39,561 nt of DNA from Pseudomonas cuatrocienegasensis. Its GTDB lineage: Bacteria; Pseudomonadota; Gammaproteobacteria; Pseudomonadales; Pseudomonadaceae. Location of the stretch: NCBI RefSeq assembly GCF_900110925.1, contig NZ_FOFP01000028.1:1-39561 (forward strand), read 5' to 3'. Below, one piece after another: positions 1 to 7,836 of this stretch; within the stretch, counting starts at the first letter, position 1; every line of letters begins with the position of its first letter. The position numbers were made by a program, and so were the translations under genes. The notes under the pieces are model-generated. The model had not been told where the DNA came from. It made no database searches and saw nothing but the letters and a program-made list of their open reading frames with translations.

Positions 1-10
1 GCATGCGTGT

Positions 11-103
11 GGGTGTATGCGCATGGGTGTATGCTCTGTTATAAATGCGTTGCGGTGTATGTTTGACAGGCGTATGATTCGAGCTATGTTTAAGGGTGTA
101 TGC
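11..103 (+). repeat. GGGTGTATGC iterons near the left end
   Basis: The decamer GGGTGTATGC occurs exactly at 11-20, 25-34 and 94-103, with a variant CGGTGTATGT at 53-62. Start-to-start spacings are about 14, 28 and 41 bases, near multiples of 14. Inverted copies (ATACACCC) occur at 39507-39514 and 39531-39538, and a direct GGGTGTA ends the window at 39555-39561. The last left copy lies on the predicted start point of the protelomerase promoter. Binding by protelomerase, and autoregulation, are inferences. Confidence 0.7.
63..90 (+). promoter_or_regulatory. Probable sigma-70 promoter of the protelomerase gene
   Basis: TTGACA (63-68) is a perfect -35 box, followed by a 16-base spacer and TATGTT (85-90). 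Transcription would start near 97, inside the iteron at 94-103 and 23 bases before the gene start. Iterons on both sides suggest control by an iteron-binding protein. Confidence 0.55.
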
Positions 104-119
104 CAAAGGAGGCAAAGCA

Positions 120-1670
120 ATGGGACGCAAGGTTGATCTAGAAGACGTGATCGAGCACCTGATAAAGGACGTGAAGGCGATCGACGCGAATGCTGACCTA
201 AGCCGTGGCGATAAGACCAAGCGCCTGGCGCGGCTGGCTGATCGGGTGAAAAACGGGCTGTATGAGGACCGCCGGCGGAAAGAGGAGGACAAGCTGGCAC
301 CGGCCAGTTATCGCCGCTACCTGACCACGATCAGGAACGCGATCACCGCGCAGAACTGGCGGCACCACTCGCTCGAGGAGTCGATCGGCCGGCTGGCGCG
401 CCGGCATCCGCGCTGGGCTGAGCAACTGCAGGGCCTGCTCGAGCACGAAAGCATCAAGGATCTGCGGTTTGCCCACCGCGACCTGCTGACCGAGATCCGC
501 CGCGCGCGGGATGATGACGCCTATGAGGCGGTGCGCTCGATGAAACTCGACCACGAGATCATGCGGCACCTGATCCTGCCGGCCGCGACCAAGGCCGAGT
601 TGGCGGCGGATGCCGTCGAGCGCCTCGAGGTGCAGGCCACGAACTCGATCGAGGTCAACTTCCACTGGCTGATGGCCACGATCAACGACCTGCTATCAAG
701 CCAGCAGCTGCGCAACGACGGCAGCGTCTCGCCTTACTATTCGCACCTGACCCTTGGCATAGCGCTGGCCACCGGCCGGCGCGAGGTTGAGGTGCTCAAG
801 TGGGCGCGGTTCAAGAAGGCCGGCGAGTTCGAGCTGGAATTTTCCGGCCAGGTCAAAAAGCGCGAAGGCGTCGACTACAGCGAAAGCTATCGGATCTATA
901 CGCTGGTGGCGGCCGACGTGGTGCTCGAGGCCTTCGCCAAGCTGCGGGCGCTGCCCGAGGTTGAGGAGCTGCAGCACCTGGACAACATCGCAGTAAACAA
1001 CCGCGTGCATAGCAACCTGAATCAGCTGGCCAAGCGGACGTTCGGCGACCAGGCTCGAGTGTTCAAGGACTCGCGGAAAATTTGGGCGCGGATGGTGTTC
1101 GAGCTGCACTTCAACCGCGACGAGCGCTGGAAAAAAGTAAACGAAACCGTGTTCTGGCGCGAAATGCTCGGCCATGACGATATGGATACGCAGGAAAGCT
1201 ATAAGGCCTTCAAGATCGACTACACCAAGCCCGAAGCTGGCGAGGAGGTGGTGGGCAAGTGGGCGAATCGCCTCGAGGCGCTGCAGGCCCTTGACGGGCA
1301 CGAGCGCATCGCAGGCAGCGCGGCGATGCAGCGGATCCACCAGTGGGTGAAAGAGACGGTGAAGGCCGCGCCGGAGGCGCGAATTTCTCAGAAGGCCATC
1401 ACCACCAACGTGGGCAGCTACCGACCGAATATTAAGGAGTACCTGGAGATCGCCGGCGAGGCGCTGGCCACCCCTAATCGGGCGATGGCGGCGGTCGCGG
1501 TCGAGGTGCCCAAGGACGTGGCCAGGGGCAAGCCTCGGTTAGTTGCGCATCAGCTGGAAAGCGGTATCTGGCGGGCCACTGCTACGGTCAACGGTGTGGA
1601 AGTGGCGCAGGCCGAGGCCGCGAATAAAGCGGATGCGCTCAGCCAGGTGTTTGCAAAGGCCTCGAGCTAG
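120..1670 (+). CDS. telN: Protelomerase (hairpin telomere resolvase)
   Basis: Cuts a palindromic telomere site in replicated DNA and reseals each half as a covalently closed hairpin, which keeps the prophage a linear plasmid. The 516-residue protein has the tyrosine-recombinase-like core of TelN/TelK: an arginine in the ATGRREVEVLKWARF segment (about residue 220), a KDSRKIWARMVFE block (about 318-330) and a C-terminal ML.HDDM..QESYKAFKIDY block carrying the candidate tyrosine. It is shorter than TelN or TelK (about 630-640 residues), like the marine myovirus forms. I chose the ATG at 120 because AAAGGAGG (105-112) precedes it by seven bases; a GTG at 96 is in frame but lies upstream of that site. 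Position next to the terminal iterons and repA matches N15 and phiHAP-1. Confidence 0.88.
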   Translation: MGRKVDLEDVIEHLIKDVKAIDANADLSRGDKTKRLARLADRVKNGLYEDRRRKEEDKLAPASYRRYLTTIRNAITAQNWRHHSLEESIGRLARRHPRWAEQLQGLLEHESIKDLRFAHRDLLTEIRRARDDDAYEAVRSMKLDHEIMRHLILPAATKAELAADAVERLEVQATNSIEVNFHWLMATINDLLSSQQLRNDGSVSPYYSHLTLGIALATGRREVEVLKWARFKKAGEFELEFSGQVKKREGVDYSESYRIYTLVAADVVLEAFAKLRALPEVEELQHLDNIAVNNRVHSNLNQLAKRTFGDQARVFKDSRKIWARMVFELHFNRDERWKKVNETVFWREMLGHDDMDTQESYKAFKIDYTKPEAGEEVVGKWANRLEALQALDGHERIAGSAAMQRIHQWVKETVKAAPEARISQKAITTNVGSYRPNIKEYLEIAGEALATPNRAMAAVAVEVPKDVARGKPRLVAHQLESGIWRATATVNGVEVAQAEAANKADALSQVFAKASS

Positions 1671-1911
1671 GCACCAGGCTGGCAACTGGTGCGCGGGATT
1701 GAACAAGAGCCGGGGCATGCCCCGGCTTTTGCCGTAACAGATACGCCTCCTCGATCGCGGCCCCTGCGTCCTGCAGGTGGTCTTTCAAGACCCCCACCGC
1801 TTCCATGATCTGCTCCCTGGTGACCTGTTCCGCTGCTACCTCGAGCAGCGAAACAACAGCCAAAGCCCTGCGGATTTTACCGGCCGCAGCATCCATTTGT
1901 TCCAAGCCCAT
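1639..1911 (-). CDS. Small protein behind a LexA box; candidate SOS-induced antirepressor
   Basis: An 90-residue ORF convergent with the protelomerase gene, overlapping its last 32 bases. I do not recognise the family. The first 60 residues look like a soluble helical protein (QMDAAAGKIRRALAVVSLLE, then VTREQIMEAVGVLKDHLQDA); the tail after that is low-complexity because it reads across the terminator of the neighbour. AGGAAGGA lies about ten bases before the ATG. A near-consensus LexA site lies 43-60 bases upstream, so induction by DNA damage is likely. Small SOS-controlled proteins that inactivate non-cleavable repressors are known (Tum of phage 186, Ant of the Gifsy phages). That role is inferred only from context. 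Confidence 0.5.
   Translation of the reverse strand: MGLEQMDAAAGKIRRALAVVSLLEVAAEQVTREQIMEAVGVLKDHLQDAGAAIEEAYLLRQKPGHAPALVQSRAPVASLVPSSRPLQTPG
1709..1730 (+). terminator. Terminator of the protelomerase gene
   Basis: Perfect 18-base palindrome (1709-1726, arms GCCGGGGCA/TGCCCCGGC) followed by TTTT, 38 bases after the protelomerase stop. It has no T-run in the other direction. Confidence 0.75.
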
Positions 1912-1953
1912 GACTACGAATTCCTTCCTATGGCGGTGATGTTATTTTGCCTC

Positions 1954-1971
1954 ACTGTCAATGCGTACAGT
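1954..1971 (-). promoter_or_regulatory. LexA (SOS) box
   Basis: ACTGT-CAATGCGT-ACAGT contains the canonical CTGT-N8-ACAG at 1955-1970, with the flanking A and T of the consensus. It lies just after the repA stop codon and before the small minus-strand gene ending at 1639. A TTGACA on the minus strand overlaps one half-site, so LexA would cover the -35 region; I see no convincing -10 box. Confidence 0.7.
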
Positions 1972-1972
1972 A

Positions 1973-4900
1973 TCACCGGCGGTCGGGCCGTAGAAGCTTC
2001 TCAGCAAACGCCAGGGTGCGCCCTACCGCCGCGTCACTATCCCTGCCCGCCATGAAATCTCGAACCACTTCGGGTGCCAGCGCCCCCACCAAGCGGGCAA
2101 GCGATATGCCGAGGGGTTGGTAACAGCGAGAAGCCAAAGCCAGGAGCTTCTCAGTCACTGCCAAGGGATACTTTTCATCTGTGTCTGTACCATCACAATG
2201 CAAAGTGTCCCTTTCGCTGCACGCGAGGGCCTGCGCGGCCTGGGCGGGTGCCGCCGGGGCCTCGTCTGCCAGCTTGGGCTGGTAGGCGGTTTCGGTTTCG
2301 TGGGTGGTCAGCGAATGCACGTTGATAGCCTGGCGACGCAGCACGTAGGCCATGACAAACGCCCATTTGTCTGCATCGATGGTGAACAGGTTCGCGCCGC
2401 TGCTTTTGCGCTTCTTCACCGTGACGCCGAAGCGCTCGATGATCGACTTCACCAGTGAGGTGGCGCAGACCTTGGCGCTGGTGCTGGCAATGTAGCGGCC
2501 GACCTTCATCGCGTTGTAACGCTCGAGGGCCTCCTGGCTTTCGGTGACCATGGCCAGCACCTCGCGGCACTGGGCGGCGCTGAACTCGCCCTGGCCCGTG
2601 AAACGGTCGACGCCCAGGGTCTCGAACACCTGGACCAGGAACGCGCGCGTGGCGCGTTTGTAGCGGTGCTGGGTCAGTACCACCCGCGCCTTGCGCTGGA
2701 CGTCGTCGTAGGCCTTCGCCTGGGGCTCCTCGGCCTGCAGGAGCTCGAGGGCGACCACCTTCGCGATGCCGCGATCGTCATAGAAGGCGACGTCGTCGGG
2801 GGTGAACTGTTCCACGCCGAGCTGGTGCTGCATGTGGAAGCGGTCGACCATGGCGCTCTCGGCCTCGCTGCGGACTTCCTGGCGGTTGAGGCGCACGAAG
2901 GTGGCCTCGTCTGGCGTCTCGACGCTCTTAATCAGATCCATGCGCTTGTCGAAGACCAGCTCGCCGGCGTGGGCGCGGTTTTGCCGCGAGGCCTTGGTGG
3001 TTTCCGGGTCGTCTAGGTTGGCGCGCTCGACCTGGTAGCCGTCGGCGATCAGCATCAGCAGCAGGTTGTTGGCGAAGTCGTTGCGCGCGCGGTTCTCGGC
3101 GGTGACGGAGCTCAGCCAGATCTGGTCAAAGGCGGTTTTTTTGCGCACGAAGCGCACCTCGTCGGCGTCCTCCTGGTACTCGAATGTCAGCTCGTCGAGG
3201 CCATGGATACCGCGATAAAGGGCGGCCGGGTCGGTTTGCCGTTGGCTGGTGCTGTGGCCGATGCCGACCAGGTAATGGCGGGCGGTGCGATCGCGGCGCA
3301 ACATCTGGATGGCGTCGGATGGCCCGACGCTGTTGCCGCTGAACAGGCCGACATGGTGCTCAAAATGGGGGGTGGTCATGGATACGCCGGAGCTGATCGC
3401 CGGCGAGTAAATCAGGACGTCGTACTTGACCGCCTCGGCGTTGGGATTCATCAGAAAGGCGGTGACGTCCGGGTCTGCTTTGCTGTCGGCATGCACCAGG
3501 AGCATGCGCACCGGCTTGGCCTCGCCGGCGGCGATACGCTCCTCGACCAGGGCGGCCATTTTCTTGGCCGACTCGGCCGAGTCGTTGGCGACCAGGACGC
3601 GCTTACCGGCACAGATCCAATCGAGGGCGACCTGCCAGACCGTTTCGTCGTCGGAGTGGTCGACGCGGATGTGCTCGGCCTTGCCCTCAATCTCGAGAAT
3701 GGTGATGGTCTGACCTGGGCGGGCCATCTCGCAGAACTCGACGACGCGGTCGTTGGCGTCGGCGTCGCAGAGCAGCACGCGGCGGGCCACGGCAACAGCA
3801 TCGAGCAGGGCATCGAAGACGCGCACGCGGCCATCGACCGGGCCGCTGGCGGTGTGGCTGATCACCTGGCTGGCTTCATCGATGCACAGGGTATCGATGG
3901 TGGTAAACCAGGAGCGCTCGGCGTCGTTGTAAAACTTGGAATTGGTCAGCGAATTGACGCAGCAAGCCAGGTGGGAAATATCCGCCATGAAATCGGCGCG
4001 GGCCTGCTGATAGTGTTGGATGTTCAAGCGCGCGGCGGCGTCGTCGAGGAGCGAGATCCGGTGCGCGATGTAGGCGGCTTTCGGTGCAGCCTGCATCAGG
4101 GGCGCGATTAGGCGCTCGGTTTTGCCGGCACCCATCGGGGCGCGGACGATGACAACGCCCTCGAGCGAGTCGACCAGGTCGGCCAGGTGGACAGGCAGCT
4201 CGATGCCACCGTGCGCCGCGCGAACGCCCTCGATGCGCAGATGCTGCACGTTGGACTTGGCCAGGGTCTCCGGCGAGAAGCCGCGCAGGTTTTGCGCCTG
4301 CTGCAGCTTTTGCTTGGCCAGCCAAAGGGCGAAGCGGCGGATCTCGAAACGGTTTAGCTCGACCCCGGCCGGGATCGAAGCCATAACCATGCGCAGCACG
4401 TCGCTGGTGCTGTATTTGATCGGCACCAGGAGCATGCCCGCCGCGATGGCCTTGTCTGCGTGTTTCTTGACGCCAAGCCCGGCCACGCCCATGCGCTGCA
4501 GGCAGTAGGGGAACCAGTCTTTTTCGGCGCGATAGACGTTATCGCGGGCGCGCAGGGCCTTGGCCGTGGCCTCGAGACCGAAGTGCGCGGCATAGTCGTT
4601 CCAGTCGGTTGGGCCTTTGCGCGCGGCCTTGAAGCCGGAGAGGGCCTCCTCGCCGAGCTGCTCGAAGTTCGGCACGATGCCGGGGTGCTGGTGCTCGCGG
4701 TGGATCTCGAGGGCGGCCAGCAGGCCCGCGTTGCCGGCGGCGGTCCATTGGTCGTTGTCGGCGGCGTTATGGAAGCGCCAGGCCGGGCAATGTTTCTTGT
4801 ACAGGCGCAGCACCTTGCCGAGGTTGTCGACGTTGAAGGTGATCACCACGGCCACGTTGTTGCCGGCCTCGAGCTCGGCCAGGAAGACGGTCGCGCCAGT

Positions 4901-5746
4901 GGCGAAGCCTTCGGCGGCATAGCGTCGGTCTGCGGTCTCGAGGTCGCCGAGGATGCAATGCACGCCGTCCATCTTAACGCCGGTGCCCTGGAGCTTCTTG
5001 TCGGCATACAGGCGCTGCACACCGACGAAGCCGCCGGCGATATTGAACAGGGGAACCGCGCAAAACTCGCCGTGACTGTCACGCATACGCTGCATTTTGA
5101 AGCGTGACGCGATGGCGGCGATGCCCTTCGCCTGCAGGTAAGGCGCGCTGCCATCCTCCTGGCCGATCAGTTCGACGAAGCCCTGCAGGATCTTGCCGGC
5201 CTTGTTCTCGTACTCGAACGCCTCGCGGCCCCCGCAGTGCCAGACCTTTTCGTAGGCCAGGCGCTCGGCCTGGATGCGCGCTTGCTGGTCGCGCTCGCGT
5301 TGCTCGCGTGCGTGGCGCTTGGCTTCGCGCTCGAGGCGTTGGGCGGTTTGGCGATCAAGCCACCGCTGGTGCTTCTCGCTGGCCTGGCGGCCACCCTCGC
5401 GCGCGTACAGGTCCGCGAGTGCGCCAAGGCCCGACCAGGTGCTCGAGCCGATCGAGGCCACGTTGTTGTTGAAGGTGAAATGCGGATAGTCGAAGTCGTC
5501 GGCGCGCTTGATCTGACCCCAGGCCATGACCTTGGATTTATAGCGCTTTTGGGTTGTGCCGATCTTGCCCCGGTACTTATCGCCGGATAGCTGGATGTCG
5601 TTTCTGATGGTCGCCCAATCGATGCCGACCTGGTCGGCGGCGGCGGCGATATCGCCGTCGAAATAATCGACCAGGGCGTAAGGGTCGGCGTTGAAACGCT
5701 CTTTGAAAAATGCCGCAAGTCCGTTATCGCGAGGTGCGTTTGTCAT
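1973..5746 (-). CDS. repA: N15-type replication protein (primase/helicase RepA)
   Basis: Large multidomain initiator of plasmid replication, 1257 residues; N15 RepA is about 1320. In order: N-terminal region, a charged helix (about 125-165, rich in R, E, Q), a TOPRIM-like primase segment (AEGFATGATVF near 277, followed by an acidic AADND patch), then a superfamily 2-type helicase with Walker A (APMGAGKTE near 540) and a DEAS Walker B (CIDEASQV near 622). The ATG at 5746 is preferred because GGGAC lies just upstream; the frame also opens 11 codons earlier inside the 8-bp repeat array. In N15 the origin lies inside repA, so it may be here too, but I see no iteron cluster within the gene. A repressor-operator-like site (6028-6041) and an 8-bp array (5761-5792) lie upstream. 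Confidence 0.88.
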   Translation of the reverse strand: MTNAPRDNGLAAFFKERFNADPYALVDYFDGDIAAAADQVGIDWATIRNDIQLSGDKYRGKIGTTQKRYKSKVMAWGQIKRADDFDYPHFTFNNNVASIGSSTWSGLGALADLYAREGGRQASEKHQRWLDRQTAQRLEREAKRHAREQRERDQQARIQAERLAYEKVWHCGGREAFEYENKAGKILQGFVELIGQEDGSAPYLQAKGIAAIASRFKMQRMRDSHGEFCAVPLFNIAGGFVGVQRLYADKKLQGTGVKMDGVHCILGDLETADRRYAAEGFATGATVFLAELEAGNNVAVVITFNVDNLGKVLRLYKKHCPAWRFHNAADNDQWTAAGNAGLLAALEIHREHQHPGIVPNFEQLGEEALSGFKAARKGPTDWNDYAAHFGLEATAKALRARDNVYRAEKDWFPYCLQRMGVAGLGVKKHADKAIAAGMLLVPIKYSTSDVLRMVMASIPAGVELNRFEIRRFALWLAKQKLQQAQNLRGFSPETLAKSNVQHLRIEGVRAAHGGIELPVHLADLVDSLEGVVIVRAPMGAGKTERLIAPLMQAAPKAAYIAHRISLLDDAAARLNIQHYQQARADFMADISHLACCVNSLTNSKFYNDAERSWFTTIDTLCIDEASQVISHTASGPVDGRVRVFDALLDAVAVARRVLLCDADANDRVVEFCEMARPGQTITILEIEGKAEHIRVDHSDDETVWQVALDWICAGKRVLVANDSAESAKKMAALVEERIAAGEAKPVRMLLVHADSKADPDVTAFLMNPNAEAVKYDVLIYSPAISSGVSMTTPHFEHHVGLFSGNSVGPSDAIQMLRRDRTARHYLVGIGHSTSQRQTDPAALYRGIHGLDELTFEYQEDADEVRFVRKKTAFDQIWLSSVTAENRARNDFANNLLLMLIADGYQVERANLDDPETTKASRQNRAHAGELVFDKRMDLIKSVETPDEATFVRLNRQEVRSEAESAMVDRFHMQHQLGVEQFTPDDVAFYDDRGIAKVVALELLQAEEPQAKAYDDVQRKARVVLTQHRYKRATRAFLVQVFETLGVDRFTGQGEFSAAQCREVLAMVTESQEALERYNAMKVGRYIASTSAKVCATSLVKSIIERFGVTVKKRKSSGANLFTIDADKWAFVMAYVLRRQAINVHSLTTHETETAYQPKLADEAPAAPAQAAQALACSERDTLHCDGTDTDEKYPLAVTEKLLALASRCYQPLGISLARLVGALAPEVVRDFMAGRDSDAAVGRTLAFAEKLLRPDRR

Positions 5747-5760
5747 TATGTCCCTTTGTC

Positions 5761-5792
5761 TAAAAACGCAAAAGCACAAAAGAACATTCGAT
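5761..5792 (+). repeat. 8-bp repeat array before repA
   Basis: In strict 8-base phase: TAAAAACG, CAAAAGCA, CAAAAGAA, CATTCGAT. The two central units match the array before parA. It begins 14 bases upstream of the repA start, in the same orientation relative to the gene as the parA array, and overlaps the RNA leader. Proposed site for the RHH ParB-like protein (inference). Confidence 0.6.
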
Positions 5793-5819
5793 TGACGCTG
5801 CAGTGACGGGGTTTAGACT
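5792..5819 (+). promoter_or_regulatory. Possible promoter reading away from repA
   Basis: TTGACG (5792-5797), 16-base spacer, TAGACT (5814-5819) on the plus strand. It points away from repA and towards a strong plus-strand terminator at 5934-5966, with no ORF between. Confidence 0.45.
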
Positions 5820-5825
5820 GGGCCT

Positions 5826-5966
5826 GTGAAAGTGTTTCGCCCTTGAATTACCCTGCCCGCAAAACAGGAAATTCATCAACGGGGTCAATCACTTATGTGG
5901 TTCCAGTCGCTGTCCTGCGACGTTTCTCAGAATAGGCCGGGGGTTGTCCAGACCCCTGGCCTTTTT
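5826..5966 (+). ncRNA. Candidate antisense RNA to the repA leader
   Basis: A transcript from the promoter at 5792-5819 to the terminator at 5934-5966 would be about 140 bases, non-coding, and complementary to the 5' leader of a repA mRNA made on the minus strand. It contains a small stem GTCGC/GCGAC. Antisense control of replication initiators is common in plasmids, and N15 and P4 use small RNAs in immunity. Existence and function here are inferred. Confidence 0.35.
5934..5966 (+). terminator. Intrinsic terminator upstream of repA, plus strand
   Basis: Stem AGGCC(GGGGG)/(CCCCT)GGCCT at 5934-5962 followed by TTTTTCTTTT. The T-run is on the plus strand only, so it does not serve the minus-strand repressor or repA transcripts. 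Confidence 0.7.
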
Positions 5967-5997
5967 CTTTTCTGCGCTGCTAAAGCCGTTATTGTTG

Positions 5998-6014
5998 CTG
6001 CGGGTTGCCCGCAG
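5998..6014. other. Hairpin after the repressor gene
   Basis: Perfect 7-bp stem CTGCGGG-TTG-CCCGCAG about 45 bases beyond the repressor stop codon. No T-run on either strand, so it is not a standard terminator; it could be an attenuator in the repA leader. Confidence 0.4.
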
Positions 6015-6027
6015 TCTACCCCATGTT

Positions 6028-6041
6028 TTCTGTATGCCGAA
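6028..6041. promoter_or_regulatory. Repressor operator-like site upstream of repA
   Basis: TTCTGTATGCCGAA differs in one of 14 positions from TTCGGTATGCCGAA at 6815-6828 in the divergent early control region. It lies between the repressor and repA genes, so the repressor could also act on repA transcription. Confidence 0.5.
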
Positions 6042-6058
6042 AGTCTGGCGCGTTTCCT

Positions 6059-6727
6059 CTAGCGAATAAGCCCTTTTGCGACGCGCATCGTCATGCCGAT
6101 TACGACGCCGACCACCTTGAAATTCCCGTCAATCGAAACCATCGGGAATTGTGGATTTAATGCCCGAAGGTAACGCTGCGACCCGTCCTTGATCAACTTT
6201 TTAAACGTGACCTCGGCCGGGTTGCCCGTATAGCCGACCACGAAGTCGTTCGGCTCGGCCTCCCTGCGCGGATCCACGAAAATGGTCCCACCCATTGGGA
6301 AGCTGGGGCCGCTGGGTGCGTGCATGGTGTCGTCACTCACGACCAGGCCGAAGATCGCGCCGGGCGGGTTCTCTGGTGATATTTCCCACGGTGTACCACT
6401 GGGCAGACGCCCTATTTCCGGCCTTATGGCCCAATCTGCTGCCATATTCCACGGCACCACCGGCACCCGTTTGGCCGACTCGGCCGGGGCTGTTGGGGGC
6501 GGGGTGTCGTTCATCGACTCCTCGATCAGCGCCTCGACAGTTGTGCCGTATACCTTCGCCAGAGCGTAGGCGTTTAACACGCTTGGCACGCTGGTGCCCT
6601 TCTCGATAGCGGATAGCGAGCTGGGGTATATGGCCCCCCCTGTTTCGTCACATACCCGTTGCAGCGACCAGCCGCGCAAAGTGCGCCGGTTCAGGATCGC
6701 CGCCCCGATTGAATATTTCTCTTTCAT
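6059..6727 (-). CDS. Phage repressor, XRE helix-turn-helix plus S24-like domain, probably non-cleavable
   Basis: 222 residues. N-terminal helix-turn-helix (about 8-65; LRGWSLQRVCDETGG then SSLSAIEKGTSVPS) and a C-terminal LexA/CI-like fold (about 115-215). In self-cleaving S24 repressors the active site is a serine in a GDSM motif with a lysine further on. Here the motif reads SDDTM, with threonine (ACC) instead of serine, while the lysine region VTFKKL is kept. I also see no Ala-Gly cleavage site in the linker. It therefore probably cannot cleave itself and needs an antirepressor for induction. It sits where CB or CI repressors sit in N15-like phages, divergent from the early operon. A GAGGG precedes the start codon. 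Confidence 0.82.
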   Translation of the reverse strand: MKEKYSIGAAILNRRTLRGWSLQRVCDETGGAIYPSSLSAIEKGTSVPSVLNAYALAKVYGTTVEALIEESMNDTPPPTAPAESAKRVPVVPWNMAADWAIRPEIGRLPSGTPWEISPENPPGAIFGLVVSDDTMHAPSGPSFPMGGTIFVDPRREAEPNDFVVGYTGNPAEVTFKKLIKDGSQRYLRALNPQFPMVSIDGNFKVVGVVIGMTMRVAKGLIR

Positions 6728-6814
6728 GCTCGGCCCTCTCAGTCCCTTACCTATTGTCCGTTCTGGTTAGGCAATAACTCCATGCTGCCTGCCGAAATTG
6801 TGTTGCCATTTTCG

Positions 6815-6828
6815 TTCGGTATGCCGAA
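6815..6828. promoter_or_regulatory. Operator in the divergent repressor/early control region
   Basis: TTCGG-TATG-CCGAA, perfect 5-bp arms, located between the repressor start and the early gene at 6876. A near-identical copy lies at 6028-6041. The early promoter itself is not clear: TAGACA at 6833 has only a weak partner. Confidence 0.55.
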
Positions 6829-6875
6829 AATGTAGACACAATTACATTAGTACGTATTGAGAGGGGAAAAGTGCT

Positions 6876-7478
6876 ATGGCGGCACAAACAGAGCGCGAAG
6901 CGGTGCTAGGGCACACAAATCACTGGTTTCGGCATTCGGAGTGGTCGGTCGAGAAATTCGGCCACGACCTGCTGGCCCCCGCTCTGGCCGCTGCTGGCCT
7001 GGTCGAGCCGTTGGCCACCGACGAAACGGGCGAGGAGTACATGCGAAGCCGCAAGGCCTGGGGCCAGCGGCTAAACCGCATTTTTAACGGCACCGCCCCT
7101 TTCCCGCTCGAGTGGAAAGCCGTCTGGCTTCAGTGCCTCCCCGAGGAATACGCCCGCGCGGCGTTGCGCGATTGCCTGGCGCTGTTTGACGTGCCCAATC
7201 TGCGCGTGCCGTCGTTCTCGCCCGCTCCTTTGCCGTCGGTGCCGTCCCGCTTCGGCGAGCTGATGCAGGAGTTCGGCCAGTTCGTCGCCGCTAGTACCCC
7301 GGCCCATAACGGCCGATACGACCGCAGCGACGACCCCGTCGAGGTCGATCGCATGCTCAAGGAAGGCACCGACGCGGTGCTGGCCATGATCAGCGAGCTG
7401 ATGGCCATCGCTGCCGGTACCGGCCGTTCGTTGCCGGCGCTGCAGATGCTGGTCGGGGTGCCGGTGCCCCATGAATGA
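6876..7478 (+). CDS. Early protein of unknown function, first gene of the rightward operon
   Basis: 200 residues, no family recognised. GAGGGG lies about ten bases before the ATG. The N-terminal half is rich in aromatic residues and looks folded (NHWFRHSEWSVEKFGHDLL; WKAVWLQCLPEEYARAALRD); the C-terminal half after residue 115 is helical. Its place directly opposite the repressor, behind the operator, is where Cro/CII-type regulators lie, but it is much larger than Cro and I see no clear helix-turn-helix. Overlaps the next gene by eight bases. Confidence 0.7.
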   Translation: MAAQTEREAVLGHTNHWFRHSEWSVEKFGHDLLAPALAAAGLVEPLATDETGEEYMRSRKAWGQRLNRIFNGTAPFPLEWKAVWLQCLPEEYARAALRDCLALFDVPNLRVPSFSPAPLPSVPSRFGELMQEFGQFVAASTPAHNGRYDRSDDPVEVDRMLKEGTDAVLAMISELMAIAAGTGRSLPALQMLVGVPVPHE

Positions 7479-7836
7479 GCCCGCCGAAGATCTCGCCCCG
7501 ACTGACCTCGAGGAGCTGGCCTTCGACCTCGAGGAGCCGGCCCCGGAGGGGGAAACCGCAGAAGATCGCAAGCGCCGCCACGCGCGGATTCGCAAGCGCC
7601 GCCAGCGCCGCCGCCAGGAGCTCGCCCAGCTGCGCGCCAGTTCGGTGCCGGTGACGTTCGAGGCCTACAAGGGCACCCAGGCGGATCTGGCTTTGATCTG
7701 CGAGCTGGGCGGCTTCGAGGAGCAGGCCGAGGCCATCACCCTGATTTTGCGCAATGTCGCCGACCTGGCTCGTCGTGACTGTCACGCATTCGCCGAGTTT
7801 GTTCGTATTCCGTCACGCCCCGAGGTGGATCAATGA
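7471..7836 (+). CDS. Small basic phage protein, possible RHH-like
   Basis: 121 residues. An acidic N-terminus (about 1-28) is followed by a strongly basic stretch (RKRRHARIRKRRQRRRQE, about 33-50) and a compact segment VPVTFEAYKGTQADLALICELGGFEEQAEAITLILR in which a strand is followed by two helices. That pattern resembles small phage DNA-binding proteins of ribbon-helix-helix type, but this is inference. Overlaps both neighbours, so it is translationally coupled. Confidence 0.65.
   Translation: MNEPAEDLAPTDLEELAFDLEEPAPEGETAEDRKRRHARIRKRRQRRRQELAQLRASSVPVTFEAYKGTQADLALICELGGFEEQAEAITLILRNVADLARRDCHAFAEFVRIPSRPEVDQ

Noticed and set aside
17..24. ATGCGCAT palindrome as the telomere centre
   Set aside because: Symmetry stops after eight bases, whereas 39532-39561 keeps 13 of 15 pairs.
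3203..4111. Long plus-strand ORF of 302 codons opposite repA
   Set aside because: It is antisense to the helicase part of RepA and arises from the GC-rich third-codon pattern; no family resemblance and no ribosome-binding site.
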